Source of the DNA: Vreelandella venusta
GTDB taxonomy: Bacteria; Pseudomonadota; Gammaproteobacteria; Pseudomonadales; Halomonadaceae
NCBI RefSeq assembly: GCF_007989605.1
Contig: NZ_BJUL01000012.1
Span: 47,858 to 111,857 of the forward strand
Reading direction: 5' to 3'
Length of the DNA: 64,000 nt
In this document: in pieces, positions 9,490-18,465 of the stretch
Layout: the number at the start of each line of letters is the position of its first letter
How positions within the stretch are numbered: position 1 is the stretch's first letter
The notes under the pieces: generated by a model
What the model was told of the DNA's origin: nothing
What the model saw: the letters and a program-made list of their open reading frames with translations, nothing else
The model's database searches: none
Made by a program: the position numbers and the translations under genes

Positions 9490-12474
9490 ATGCAGTTAGA
9501 CGGCGCGTTTTTACCCCAAACTGGGCTGCCAACAGCGCTTAAGCCTGCCGCACAGCGAGCCTGGCAGCGCTTAAGTGAAGCACTTAGCCAAGCAGATAAT
9601 CTTGCTTCAATGACCCAACAGTCGTTGCCTTCCAGTAGTTGGGAGGCACTTTCTGATACGCGCCGTGAAGCGTTAGCCAACGTGATAACTGTTTCAAGCT
9701 TTGCCCTAGATACCTTGGCACGCTTTCCGCACTGGCTGATTGATCTAGATGTGGCTGGCGAGCTGGATGCGACAGCAAGCAAGGAGTCGCAAGCGAGTTG
9801 GTTAGATGAAGTGCTGGAAAATGCCGATGATGAAGAGGCAATGCATCGCGCTATTCGCCGTTTTCGCCGTGCCCGCATGCTCGGGATTGTGTGGCGCGAT
9901 CTTAATCGTCCTGATGGCTACACCATGTGGGACACTGCTCAGGCAGTTTCGTGGCTGGCGGAAGTCTGTCTTGAGGCCGCGCTAAGCTGGCTTGAGCGTT
10001 TTTACGCCCCGCGCTGGGGATTGCCTGCGGCCCGCAGAGATGGCTCATCCCAGCGGTTGGTGGTGCTGGGTATGGGTAAACTCGGCGCGGGTGAGCTGAA
10101 TCTTTCCTCAGATATTGACCTGATCTTCGCCTTCCCTGAAAAAGGTGAAACCGAAGGCGGGCGCAAATCCCTTGAGCACCAAGAGTACTTCACCAAACTA
10201 GGTCAGAAACTGATTGCCGCTTTAGATGCCATGACGGCCGACGGTTTCGTATTTCGCGTTGATATGCGGCTGCGCCCACTGGGTGATGGTGGCCCTCTGG
10301 TGGGCAGTTTCTCGATGCTCTCCAGTTACTACCAGGATCAGGGCCGTGAGTGGGAGCGTTATGCCATGCTCAAAGCGCGCCCCGTTGCAGGAGACATAGA
10401 TGGTGGGCATGAACTGCTCGCAAGTCTCAGGCCGTTTGTTTACCGCCGCTACCTGGATTTTGGTGCGATTGAGTCGCTGCGTGAGCTCAAGGCGATGATC
10501 AATCGCGAGGTAAAGCGCAAGGGCATGCAAAGCAACATCAAGCTAGGGCCCGGTGGAATCCGGGAGGTTGAGTTCGTTGTCCAGGCATTTCAGTTGATTC
10601 GCGGTGGACGTGATACCGAGCTTCAAGTGACTTCACTCAAGACCGCCCTTCAACGACTGCCTGAACTAGGACTGTTGCCCCAAGCAGTTGTCGATGACTT
10701 GCTACCCGACTATGCGTATCTTCGCGACATGGAACACGTGATTCAGGCACTAGAAGATCGTCAAACCCAAATGCTGCCCGTTGACGATGAAGATCGGGAG
10801 CGGGTCGCGTTTGCCTTGGGGCATGACGATTGGCCTGGACTCATCGCGCGGCTGGAGGAAGTGCGCGAACGCGTTCGCCAGCACTTTGATGCGGTGATCG
10901 CCGACCCAGAAGAGGATAGCGATACAGAGAGTTGCGACGATAACCTTGGCCTGTCTCAGTGGCGGTTACTGTGGCGCGGCGAGCTAGAGCAGGAAGAAGC
11001 GGAAGCACTGCTTACTGAGGCTGGTTTTATAGAACCAGGGAAAGCACTTAAACGACTGCAGAGTCTTTACCATTCCCGCCAAGTGCAAAGCATGCAGCGT
11101 ATCGGCTTTGAACGGCTAGATGCACTGATGCCGCTACTACTGGTTGCCGTTGCTGAAAGTGAATTGCCGGATAACGCGCTTAATGGTGTCCAGCCGTTGA
11201 TCGAGTCGGTGCTTAGGCGAACCGCTTACCTTGCGCTGCTGCGTGAAAATCCCCAGGCGCTTGAGCACTTAATGAAGCTGTGCTCGGCCAGTCACTGGAT
11301 TGCAGAGCAGCTTGCGCGTTACCCGATACTGCTTGATGAGTTACTAACACCGGATACGCTTTACACCCCCGCTGATAAATCACGACTTGCCGATGAGTTA
11401 CGCCAGACCTTAAGCAGACTGCCAGAAGATGATGATGAGGCGCAGTTGGAAGCGCTTCGCGTGTTTAAGCATGCACAGATGCTGCACGTCGCAGCGTCGG
11501 ATATTGCTGGAACACGCCACTTGATGAAGGTAAGCGACTACTTAACGTATATCGCTGAAGTCATTCTGGATGCCGTGCTAGCGATGGCTTGGAAACATGT
11601 CACGCGAAAACATGGCGTGCCAGAAGGACTTAATCCACGAGAACCAGCGTTTTTGATTGTGGGATACGGCAAGCTTGGGGGCATCGAACTTGGTTATGGT
11701 TCTGATTTGGACTTGGTGTTCCTTCATGATAGTGACGGGAAAGGCACTACCGATGGTGCCCGGCCAATCGATACAGCGGTCTTTTTTACCCGTCTAGGTC
11801 AGCGCATTATTCATCTTTTAACCGCAATAACGCCTGCTGGCAGCCTCTACGAGGTTGATATGCGCCTTCGGCCTTCAGGCAATGCGGGTTTGTTGGTGAC
11901 CTCTTTAGATGCTTTTGCGGATTATCAGCGCCAAAATGCCTGGACCTGGGAGCATCAGGCGCTGGTGCGCGCGCGCGTTGTCGCCGGTAGTCATGCGCTG
12001 GCGAGTAAATTTGATGCGATCCGTGGCGAGATGCTGTGTCGCGAGCGTGACCCGCAAGCCTTAAGAGACGACGTTGTCAGCATGCGTCATAAAATGCGTG
12101 ATCACCTTGGTTCTAAAGGACAGAGCTCTAAAGGGCCATCAGATAGTGCGGACGGGGAGGTATTCAGTCTGAAGCACGATGTGGGTGGCATGGTCGATAT
12201 TGAGTTTCTTTGCCAATACGCGGTGCTATCGCTCGCCCATGACACGCCTGCATTAATCACGTATAGCGATAATATCCGCATTTTAGAAACCCTCGCCAAG
12301 TGTGGTCATATTAGCGAGTCAGAAGCGGAGCAGTTGCGGGAAGCGTACCTCGCTTATCGTAGCCGTACCCATCGTGCGGCGTTAACCGGTGAGAAAACCG
12401 TCGTGGATGCACAGGCGTTCAAGGCCCATCGCGATGTGGTTATTGCACTTTGGCAGCGTTTTCTTGAACCCTGA
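9490..12474 (+). CDS. glnE: Bifunctional glutamine synthetase adenylyltransferase/adenylyl-removing enzyme
   Basis: 994 aa, normal for GlnE. It adds AMP to and removes AMP from a tyrosine of glutamine synthetase in response to PII state. It shows the expected duplicated nucleotidyltransferase organisation: GKLGAGELNLSSDIDLIF near residue 200 (deadenylylating half) and GKLGGIELGYGSDLDLVF near residue 725 (adenylylating half), each with the G-S/D-x-DxD catalytic pattern. A long helical linker separates them, with DMRLRPxG motifs following each domain. The ATG at 9490 is preferred over the GTG two codons earlier because GAGAGG is spaced five bases from it. glnA and glnB are not in the window. 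Confidence 0.97.
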   Translation: MQLDGAFLPQTGLPTALKPAAQRAWQRLSEALSQADNLASMTQQSLPSSSWEALSDTRREALANVITVSSFALDTLARFPHWLIDLDVAGELDATASKESQASWLDEVLENADDEEAMHRAIRRFRRARMLGIVWRDLNRPDGYTMWDTAQAVSWLAEVCLEAALSWLERFYAPRWGLPAARRDGSSQRLVVLGMGKLGAGELNLSSDIDLIFAFPEKGETEGGRKSLEHQEYFTKLGQKLIAALDAMTADGFVFRVDMRLRPLGDGGPLVGSFSMLSSYYQDQGREWERYAMLKARPVAGDIDGGHELLASLRPFVYRRYLDFGAIESLRELKAMINREVKRKGMQSNIKLGPGGIREVEFVVQAFQLIRGGRDTELQVTSLKTALQRLPELGLLPQAVVDDLLPDYAYLRDMEHVIQALEDRQTQMLPVDDEDRERVAFALGHDDWPGLIARLEEVRERVRQHFDAVIADPEEDSDTESCDDNLGLSQWRLLWRGELEQEEAEALLTEAGFIEPGKALKRLQSLYHSRQVQSMQRIGFERLDALMPLLLVAVAESELPDNALNGVQPLIESVLRRTAYLALLRENPQALEHLMKLCSASHWIAEQLARYPILLDELLTPDTLYTPADKSRLADELRQTLSRLPEDDDEAQLEALRVFKHAQMLHVAASDIAGTRHLMKVSDYLTYIAEVILDAVLAMAWKHVTRKHGVPEGLNPREPAFLIVGYGKLGGIELGYGSDLDLVFLHDSDGKGTTDGARPIDTAVFFTRLGQRIIHLLTAITPAGSLYEVDMRLRPSGNAGLLVTSLDAFADYQRQNAWTWEHQALVRARVVAGSHALASKFDAIRGEMLCRERDPQALRDDVVSMRHKMRDHLGSKGQSSKGPSDSADGEVFSLKHDVGGMVDIEFLCQYAVLSLAHDTPALITYSDNIRILETLAKCGHISESEAEQLREAYLAYRSRTHRAALTGEKTVVDAQAFKAHRDVVIALWQRFLEP

Positions 12475-12592
12475 TTGGCGAAGTGAGCGTTTTTAAGTAG
12501 CATCGATAGGGAAGATAGCTTGATAACAATAAGGAAAAGCTCCCTATGTATGCAACAGTTTGTCTCTGCGCCCGCCGCTCGGCGGAGGGCGT

Positions 12593-13486
12593 ATGATCGG
12601 TCATATTCTCGCAACGCTGTTACCGGTGTTCTTAATTGCTGGCTGTGGTGCGGTTTACGGGCGTTACCGAAACCCTGATATTCGCAGCCTTAACACGCTT
12701 AATATGGAGCTATTTGTTCCCCTGCTGGTATTTGCCGTGTTGGCTGATCGCCAAGCGCCGTTAGCAGACTATGCGTGGCTTGCCACTGCGGCGGTGGCCG
12801 TGGTGCTAGGGTCTGGTGTTGTGCTTTGGCCGATCGCTAAATGGCTGTCTCTGGACACAAAAGTGTTCTTGCCACCGATGATGTTCAATAACTCTGGCAA
12901 TATGGGAGTGCCGCTATTGGTGCTCGCCTTTGGGCCAGAAGCCCTACCGGCTGCAGTGGTCGTGTTTATTGTTGAAATGCTGCTGCATTTCTCAGTAGGT
13001 CTTTATATGTTGGACCCACGCACGTCACTTTGGCGACTATTGCGAATGCCCATTGTAGCGGCGAGCCTAGCAGGGCTAGTCATAAACGTGGGAGATGTAC
13101 CGTTGCCGAGCTGGCTGCTAGAAGCAATGCATATGTTAGGGGGAATCTGTATTCCACTGATGCTCTTTGCATTAGGTGTTCGGTTGCTGGAAATTGATTT
13201 TAATGACTGGCGAACGGGTTTGTTGGGCGCGCTCCTCTGCCCACTTTCTGGCTTAGTGATCGCACTACCACTCATGTGGTTACTACCATTGAATCCGCTA
13301 CAGACAGCTGTGCTACTGGTATTTGCAGCACTGCCGCCAGCGGTATTGAATTACTTAGTGGCCGAGCAGTATAAACTGGCGCCGCAGAAGGTCGCTTCGT
13401 TGGTGCTCATCGGCAATTTAGGGAGCTTAATCGTAATGCCGCTGACGTTAGCAGCAGCGTTCGCCTGGATTCAAGCGCCGCTTTAA
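12593..13486 (+). CDS. AEC family transporter (auxin efflux carrier-like permease)
   Basis: 297 aa with about ten membrane segments arranged as two pseudo-repeats. The N-terminal helix with FLIAGCGAVYGRYRNPDI and the NMELFVPLLVFA stretch are typical of the AEC/malonate carrier-like group, as is the MMFNNSGNMGVPLLVLAFG motif near residue 100. Bacterial members transport organic anions such as malonate or malate; the substrate here is not evident. The ATG at 12593 has an excellent GGAGGG site; an upstream in-frame TTG at 12560 does not. It stands alone between glnE and a convergent small-protein gene. Confidence 0.85.
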   Translation: MIGHILATLLPVFLIAGCGAVYGRYRNPDIRSLNTLNMELFVPLLVFAVLADRQAPLADYAWLATAAVAVVLGSGVVLWPIAKWLSLDTKVFLPPMMFNNSGNMGVPLLVLAFGPEALPAAVVVFIVEMLLHFSVGLYMLDPRTSLWRLLRMPIVAASLAGLVINVGDVPLPSWLLEAMHMLGGICIPLMLFALGVRLLEIDFNDWRTGLLGALLCPLSGLVIALPLMWLLPLNPLQTAVLLVFAALPPAVLNYLVAEQYKLAPQKVASLVLIGNLGSLIVMPLTLAAAFAWIQAPL

Positions 13487-13509
13487 CAGCGGCGTTAGTG
13501 GGCGACTGG

Positions 13510-13866
13510 TTAGGACCGGTGGTGGTCGTCTTTAACTTCGTAACTACCTTCTATTGCATCGTGCTGGCTCGTGGAGGTGTCGCTGTAAGCATAGCCGCCA
13601 CCAACGTCTTGAGCGTTGTCAGCGCGCATCTGCTCCATGCGCTTTTTCATTTTATGGCGGACAAAGGGCATCATTGCCCAGCCAATGAGCAGGAAAAAAA
13701 GTCCTAGTACAACACCGACGATCATCAGCGCACCAAACGCTAGCCACGTCAGTAACAGTTTAATGCTGCCCATTAGACCAGTTGGCTGGGTCTGAGCTGC
13801 CCGAGCACGCCACTGGTTAGCAGCTTGCCACGCGGCATTGCGTTGATCACGATTCATTTGCGGCAT
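13510..13866 (-). CDS. Small membrane protein of unknown function
   Basis: 118 aa, not assigned to a family. A basic, Gln/Arg-rich N-terminal stretch (about 25 residues) precedes a hydrophobic hairpin-like region at about residues 30-65 (two helices: IKLLLTWLAFGALMIVGVVL and GLFFLLIGWAMM). Then come a basic segment RHKMKKRMEQMR and an acidic, His-containing tail. The second ATG (13866) is chosen because GGAGG lies exactly five bases before it; the first ATG at 13878 overlaps that site. It faces away from the BCCT gene, with a 9-bp inverted repeat in the shared intergenic region. It is probably real: good ribosome-binding site, clear topology, and a position that explains the gap. Confidence 0.7.
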   Translation of the reverse strand: MPQMNRDQRNAAWQAANQWRARAAQTQPTGLMGSIKLLLTWLAFGALMIVGVVLGLFFLLIGWAMMPFVRHKMKKRMEQMRADNAQDVGGGYAYSDTSTSQHDAIEGSYEVKDDHHRS

Positions 13867-13882
13867 GAAAGCCTCCATCGTT

Positions 13883-13978
13883 CATATGCGTTTCATTGGA
13901 ACACAGGCTGGGTATCAAGTTCCTGGTCTGGACTAACATTTCTTGATTGACGCCGCGAAGAAATTCTATACGCATATG
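13883..13978. promoter_or_regulatory. Widely spaced inverted repeat in a divergent promoter region
   Basis: CATATGCGT at 13883-13891 and ACGCATATG at 13970-13978 are perfect inverted copies, 78 bp apart, between the divergent small-membrane-protein and BCCT genes. They could be two half-sites or two operators for one regulator; chance is not excluded. Confidence 0.35.
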
Positions 13979-14089
13979 TTAGTTTAAAGGCCATGCTGTT
14001 TAATGTTTAGTTATATATTTCAAAAAGCCTGCATTTATCAGTACATTATTACGCTGTTATACACAATGCTCATTTAACAGGATGGTTAT

Positions 14090-15715
14090 ATGGCAAATCA
14101 TGGCGGTAAGTCGGTATTTGTCGCCTCTGCGGTGATTATATTCGGCTTGGTTGTTATTGGCGCTGCATTCCCAGAAGGCTTTGGTAATGCAGCCCAGGCG
14201 GCGCTCACCTCAATTACGGAATTGTTCGGCTGGTTCTATTTGTTTTCAGTGTTTGGCTTTGTGGTTTTTCTGGTTGGCTTAGCATTGAGTAAGTATGGAA
14301 AAGTACGCCTTGGCCCTCAGGATAGTACGCCCAGCTACAGTTTTTTCTCGTGGATTAGCATGCTGCTGGCAGCTGGATTCGGCGTTGGGCTGGTGTTCTA
14401 CGGTATGGCGGAACCAATGACGCACTATATCAATCCGCCTTATGGTGACGTGCCTGCTGAAACAGACGCTGCTGCGCGCTATGCAATCCAATACAGTTAC
14501 TTTAACTGGGGTATCCATCAGTGGGCGGCATTTTCTGTTGTGGGCTTGATTATTGCCTACTTTCAATTTCGCAAAGGGCAAGCAGGGCTGGTGTCTTCCG
14601 TGCTCTCTTCGGTGACCGCCAAACATCCCCGCGTTCGTCCTTACGCATCCTGGCTGGATGTTTTTGCCGTGGTCGCCACCGTTATGGGGGTTGCTACCTC
14701 GCTTGGCTTAGGTGTGCTGCAAATGAACGGTGGCCTTAATGCAGTATTTGGTTTGCCGGAAAATGGCTTTTGGCAGTTTATTATTCTATTTGTCATGTTC
14801 TGTGCTTACATGGCATCGACATGGTCAGGCTTGGATAAAGGTATTAAACGGTTATCGAACATAAACATGATTTTATGTATTGGCTTGATGCTGTATGTAT
14901 TAATTACCGGCCCGACTATTGCAATTTTAGAGACTATTACCCTGGGGCTTGGCGATTACCTGCAAAACTTTATCGGCATGAGCCTACGTATTTCGCCCTA
15001 TAGCGATAATCAATGGGCGAGTAGTTGGACCATATTTTACTGGGCATGGGTCATTGCCTGGTCGCCGTTTGTGGGCACCTTTGTAGCGCGTGTTTCCCGC
15101 GGCCGCACGATTAAAGAGTATGTCTTTGGTGTATTGTTTGTGCCGCCTCTATTAGCCTGTTTATGGATAGGTGTTTTTGGCGGTGCTGCACTTAATTTGG
15201 AAATGTCGAGCAGCGATGCAGGATTAGCGGCCGCCACTGAAGCCAATATTACTGTGGCGTTGTTCGAGATGTTTGAGCTGATGCCCTTTACCGGTGCATT
15301 ATCGGTCGTCGCTATGTTGCTCATCTTTATTTTCCTGGTGACGTCTGCAGATTCTGCTTCCTACATCGTGGCGCAAATGACCGACAATGGCTCCATCAAT
15401 CCGCCACTTTATAAGCGTATTATCTGGGGAGTATTGATCGCCGCCATTTGTTTAACACTGATTGTGGCGGGTGGGCTTTCTGGCCTGCAGTCAGCGGCGG
15501 TGCTTTCGGCATTACCGTTTACTTTTATTTTGTATATGATGGTTGTCGTGCTGGTTCGTGAGCTGCGTGCTGACCGCAAGGCGATGCTCACGCAGCTATA
15601 TCGTCGCCACGGGGAAACGCCGGTTGGTGCTGATGCATTTGAAGCCGAACAGTTAGGCGAGGAAGAGCGCCTGCGCCGTGCTCCAAGTGTCGTCAATCGC
15701 CGCATTAATAGTTAA
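14090..15715 (+). CDS. BCCT family transporter (betaine/carnitine/choline)
   Basis: 541 aa, twelve-helix secondary transporter. Family hallmarks are FGVGLVFYGMAEPMTHY near residue 100 and the signature helix-8 region FYWAWVIAWSPFVGTFVARVSRGRTIKEY near residue 320, whose aromatic residues line the substrate site. In halophiles such carriers import compatible solutes or choline with Na+ or H+. The C-terminal extension is short and charged, shorter than the regulatory tail of BetP, so osmosensing by that route cannot be assumed. The start has AGGA about eight bases upstream. A possible small membrane peptide gene follows. Confidence 0.93.
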   Translation: MANHGGKSVFVASAVIIFGLVVIGAAFPEGFGNAAQAALTSITELFGWFYLFSVFGFVVFLVGLALSKYGKVRLGPQDSTPSYSFFSWISMLLAAGFGVGLVFYGMAEPMTHYINPPYGDVPAETDAAARYAIQYSYFNWGIHQWAAFSVVGLIIAYFQFRKGQAGLVSSVLSSVTAKHPRVRPYASWLDVFAVVATVMGVATSLGLGVLQMNGGLNAVFGLPENGFWQFIILFVMFCAYMASTWSGLDKGIKRLSNINMILCIGLMLYVLITGPTIAILETITLGLGDYLQNFIGMSLRISPYSDNQWASSWTIFYWAWVIAWSPFVGTFVARVSRGRTIKEYVFGVLFVPPLLACLWIGVFGGAALNLEMSSSDAGLAAATEANITVALFEMFELMPFTGALSVVAMLLIFIFLVTSADSASYIVAQMTDNGSINPPLYKRIIWGVLIAAICLTLIVAGGLSGLQSAAVLSALPFTFILYMMVVVLVRELRADRKAMLTQLYRRHGETPVGADAFEAEQLGEEERLRRAPSVVNRRINS

Positions 15716-15756
15716 ATTATTCGCTGATTTATGGGGAATGCACACATGGATAAAGC

Positions 15757-15909
15757 GTGCTGATGGCCCGGCAAGGACACCACGGTGCCACGCGAAAACA
15801 GCCCAAAAGGGAGGTTTTTGACCGCTGGTTAGATCGTCTTGTCACCGTTGCTGTTATTACGGCGATGGTGGTAGGGATCACGGCTGTGGTAGCGCACTGG
15901 TTGCTATGA
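15757..15909 (+). CDS. Small single-span membrane peptide downstream of the BCCT gene
   Basis: 50 aa from GTG 15757 (GGA six bases upstream) or 48 aa from ATG 15763. The N-terminal half is basic (ATRKQPKREVFDRWLDRLV); the rest is one hydrophobic helix (TVAVITAMVVGITAVVAHWL), giving an obvious N-in single-span peptide. It begins about 40 bp after the BCCT stop and could be co-transcribed. No family recognised. Evidence is limited to topology, the start signal and position; it could be an accessory peptide of the transporter or unrelated. Confidence 0.5.
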   Translation: MLMARQGHHGATRKQPKREVFDRWLDRLVTVAVITAMVVGITAVVAHWLL

Positions 15910-16101
15910 ATCGCAACGCTAAAGATGGCAAAAGCAACCATGATCAGTGTGTCGCGCTCGGCTATGCCGGGCGTTTGCTTTTCAAGGCCCCATCCGCGGT
16001 GACGCCGCTGTTTTGAATAATCACCTGCCCTATGATCGTCATGAATTAGCTGTCGTTAATAGGGCAATGACGCTACTACACACTTTTTTGAGAGAGCCAG
16101 C

Positions 16102-17451
16102 ATGCTGTCTGCTAACCCCGCCAAGGTTGCTCCCACCTACGCATCGCGACGTGAAATATTTGGTTGGGCAATGTTTGACTTTGCCAACCAGGCTTACACC
16201 TTGCTCATTATCACAGTCGTGTTTGGAGAACTGTTCACAACGGTAATCGTAGGTGATCGAGGCGATGGCTTTCGCCTAGCCAATTTCTTGTGGAGCCTCG
16301 CGCTAGCGTTGAGCTATCTCATGGTCGTATTAACTGCTCCACTCTGCGGTGCAGTGATGGATTATCGAGCAGAAAAAAAGCGCTTTTTATTTATCAGCTA
16401 TCTCGCAACGGTGGCGACAACTGCCATGCTTTACTTTGTCGAGCCTGGTTACGTAGTCGCGGGACTGCTGTTAATTATACTTTCAAACTATGCTTATTCG
16501 ATGGGCGAGTCGTTTATTGCCGCCTTTTTACCGGAGCTAGGCCCGCCTAATGCACTGGGTAAGATCTCTGGGTTTGGCTGGGCACTTGGCTATATTGGCG
16601 GCCTCTTTGCTGCTGGGTTTACGCTAGTGGTGCTAGGGGAGGCGACGGCCGATAACTTTGAGCGCATACGTTGGGTAGGTCCTTTTGCGGCTGGCTTTTT
16701 CTTAGTAGCGGCGCTTCCCACCTTCCTATGGATGAAAGAGCGCGGTGTGCCTCAACCCCATGCTGTTTCCTATCGCCGGATTGCGTTACAACGCGTTCGC
16801 TCAACATTTACTGAGCTGCGCTACTTTAAAGACTTAACGGTCTTTTTAGTGTCACTGTTATTCTCAATGGCAGGTGTCTATATCATTATTGCGTTTGCAT
16901 TTATTTATGGCGCTCAGGTGATTGGTTGGGAAGAGAGCGTGCGCAATATTATGTTTATTATTGTGCAAATAACGGCAGCGGCAGGCGCGCTGGGATTTGG
17001 TTTTTTACAAGATAAATTGGGTGCCAAGCGCACATATCAAATGACACTAGCGCTGTGGGTCATTGCTATTGTATCGATATGGGCGACGCCGGAGCTGACT
17101 GGCTGGGTTAACAGCCATTACGCCGTGCAGTGGCAAGCACAGTACGTTTTTTTGGTGGTCGGTTGCTTGGCAGGTCTTAGTCTGGGGTCTAGCCAATCAG
17201 CTAGCCGAGCGTTGGTCGGCGTTTTTTCACCACTGGAGAAGTCTGCTGAGTTTTTTGGCTTCTGGGGGCTCGCTAATAAATTGGCTGGCGTGTTCGGCAT
17301 TGTCATGCTGGGCATTTTGCAAACGTTAATTGGTTTGCAAGCGTCTATCCTATTATGTGTAGCGCTGTTTGTTATCGCGATGTTGATATGCGCTGGCGTG
17401 AATGAGCAGCGTGGACGTGAGGCTGCACTTGCCTGGAAAAGGAGCGCTTAG
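16102..17451 (+). CDS. MFS transporter, UMF1/Atg22-like family
   Basis: 449 aa, about twelve membrane helices. The start WAMFDFANQAYTLLIITVVF and the cytoplasmic-loop segment GAVMDYRAEKKRFLFISYLA are typical of the UMF1 (Atg22-like) branch of the major facilitator superfamily. The second half contains GFLQDKLGAKRTYQM and the LSLGSSQSASRALVGVFSP motif near residue 365. Substrates of bacterial members are not established; amino-acid export has been proposed for the fungal relative. The following retropepsin-like gene begins 14 nt downstream, so they likely share a transcript. Confidence 0.85.
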   Translation: MLSANPAKVAPTYASRREIFGWAMFDFANQAYTLLIITVVFGELFTTVIVGDRGDGFRLANFLWSLALALSYLMVVLTAPLCGAVMDYRAEKKRFLFISYLATVATTAMLYFVEPGYVVAGLLLIILSNYAYSMGESFIAAFLPELGPPNALGKISGFGWALGYIGGLFAAGFTLVVLGEATADNFERIRWVGPFAAGFFLVAALPTFLWMKERGVPQPHAVSYRRIALQRVRSTFTELRYFKDLTVFLVSLLFSMAGVYIIIAFAFIYGAQVIGWEESVRNIMFIIVQITAAAGALGFGFLQDKLGAKRTYQMTLALWVIAIVSIWATPELTGWVNSHYAVQWQAQYVFLVVGCLAGLSLGSSQSASRALVGVFSPLEKSAEFFGFWGLANKLAGVFGIVMLGILQTLIGLQASILLCVALFVIAMLICAGVNEQRGREAALAWKRSA

Positions 17452-17465
17452 TTTGGAGGTGGCGT

Positions 17466-17981
17466 ATGAAAACCCTCGCTATGCAACGAGGTGGTATCGT
17501 CACAGTGCTACTCTTTTGGGTGCTGCTATTGGCTGCTGGCACATGGCTATTAGATGGTGGTTTCGCGAAGGTCATGACGCCGAATGCCCATGTGATGTAC
17601 ACCTCCGCCGATGATGGGCCTGTCAGTTTGACACGAAATCGTGCTGGTCATTTTGAAGCACCTGGGGAAATTAACGGAAAGCCGGTGACCTTTTTATTAG
17701 ATACAGGAGCGACTTATGTTGCAGTACCGCGCAATTTAGCTAGTGAGTTGGGGCTAGAGCCGGGGCGCAGCGCTTGGTTTAATACCGCGAATGGTCGTGC
17801 AGAGGGCGCGCTAACAAAGCTAGATGAGGTTGTGTTGGGCAATATACGTATGAAGGGCGTGCAAGGGTCTATAAGCCCTGGTATGGAAAACGATACCGTA
17901 CTGCTTGGCATGAGTTTTCTTAACTTATTGGTGATTGAAATACGCGCTGGGGAAATGGTGTTGAGCCTGCCTGCGGAGTAG
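17466..17981 (+). CDS. Membrane-anchored retropepsin-like aspartic protease (TIGR02281 type)
   Basis: 171 aa. One N-terminal membrane helix (about residues 11-30) is followed by a single retropepsin-like domain. The catalytic motif is FLLDTGATYVAVP near residue 78, and the conserved hydrophobic-glycine motif appears late as DTVLLGMSFLNLL. Clan AA members with one D-T/S-G motif are active as dimers; the domain should lie in the periplasm. Physiological substrates of this bacterial group are unknown. It is followed by a strong bidirectional terminator, closing the MFS-protease unit. Confidence 0.85.
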   Translation: MKTLAMQRGGIVTVLLFWVLLLAAGTWLLDGGFAKVMTPNAHVMYTSADDGPVSLTRNRAGHFEAPGEINGKPVTFLLDTGATYVAVPRNLASELGLEPGRSAWFNTANGRAEGALTKLDEVVLGNIRMKGVQGSISPGMENDTVLLGMSFLNLLVIEIRAGEMVLSLPAE

Positions 17982-18021
17982 ATCTTGCTGAAGAGTCTGG
18001 CCAACAAGTAATTGTCTGGTG

Positions 18022-18055
18022 AAAAAAGGCAGGCAGTGTTCAAACCTGCCTTTTT
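18022..18055. terminator. Bidirectional intrinsic terminator
   Basis: Stem AAAAAGGCAGG / CCTGCCTTTTT with an 11-nt loop; A-rich and T-rich flanks allow use from both sides, by the protease gene (+) and the 40-aa gene (-). Confidence 0.88.
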
Positions 18056-18115
18056 GGTAACCTAGCTGTTTAGGTTAGCGTACTGAGTGCTCAGTGGCTA
18101 AGTACACAAGCCGTG

Positions 18116-18238
18116 TTACTCGCTAGGCGGCGCTTTATAATGTCCAGGAATGGTCAGCTTCTCTCCATTCGGTAGATCACGCACTTGAGCGGGTACGTAA
18201 ACGCGTTTAATAACACTTTTAGTTTTGCTGTTTCCCAT
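18116..18238 (-). CDS. Conserved-looking 40-aa protein of unknown function
   Basis: 40 aa, soluble, basic N-terminal part (MGNSKTKSVIKRVYVPAQV) followed by RDLPNGEKLTIPGHYKAPPS. No family recognised. GGAGG lies five bases before the ATG at 18238, the TAA falls just before a bidirectional terminator, and it is divergent from the RstAB-like genes, so it occupies a complete transcription slot. There is no membrane segment or cysteine. The mix of Lys/Val/Tyr and a Pro/Gly-rich end suggests a small beta-rich or nucleic-acid-binding peptide, but that is a guess. Confidence 0.65.
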   Translation of the reverse strand: MGNSKTKSVIKRVYVPAQVRDLPNGEKLTIPGHYKAPPSE

Positions 18239-18465
18239 AATGTCCTCCTTCTGTCAAATTGTCGACAGCTAGCAAAGCTACACTAGCGTTTGGCGGTGTG
18301 AGAATCAAGGTGACTAGCAGGCAAACCAGTACTCGGAATATGGGAAAGAGGTAAGAAGGCAGGCGTTTGAACGGTTTTGAGGTATCCTGGAAGATATTGC
18401 AACCTGCGGTTACATAGGGTGAGCGGGTGATTACACAAACTGCCTAAGCGGAGTGAATATAAAGG

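Noticed and set aside
15947..16246. 99-codon plus-strand frame overlapping the MFS transporter start
   Set aside because: Most of it is the MFS gene read out of frame; Cys/Leu/Pro-rich with no ribosome-binding site.
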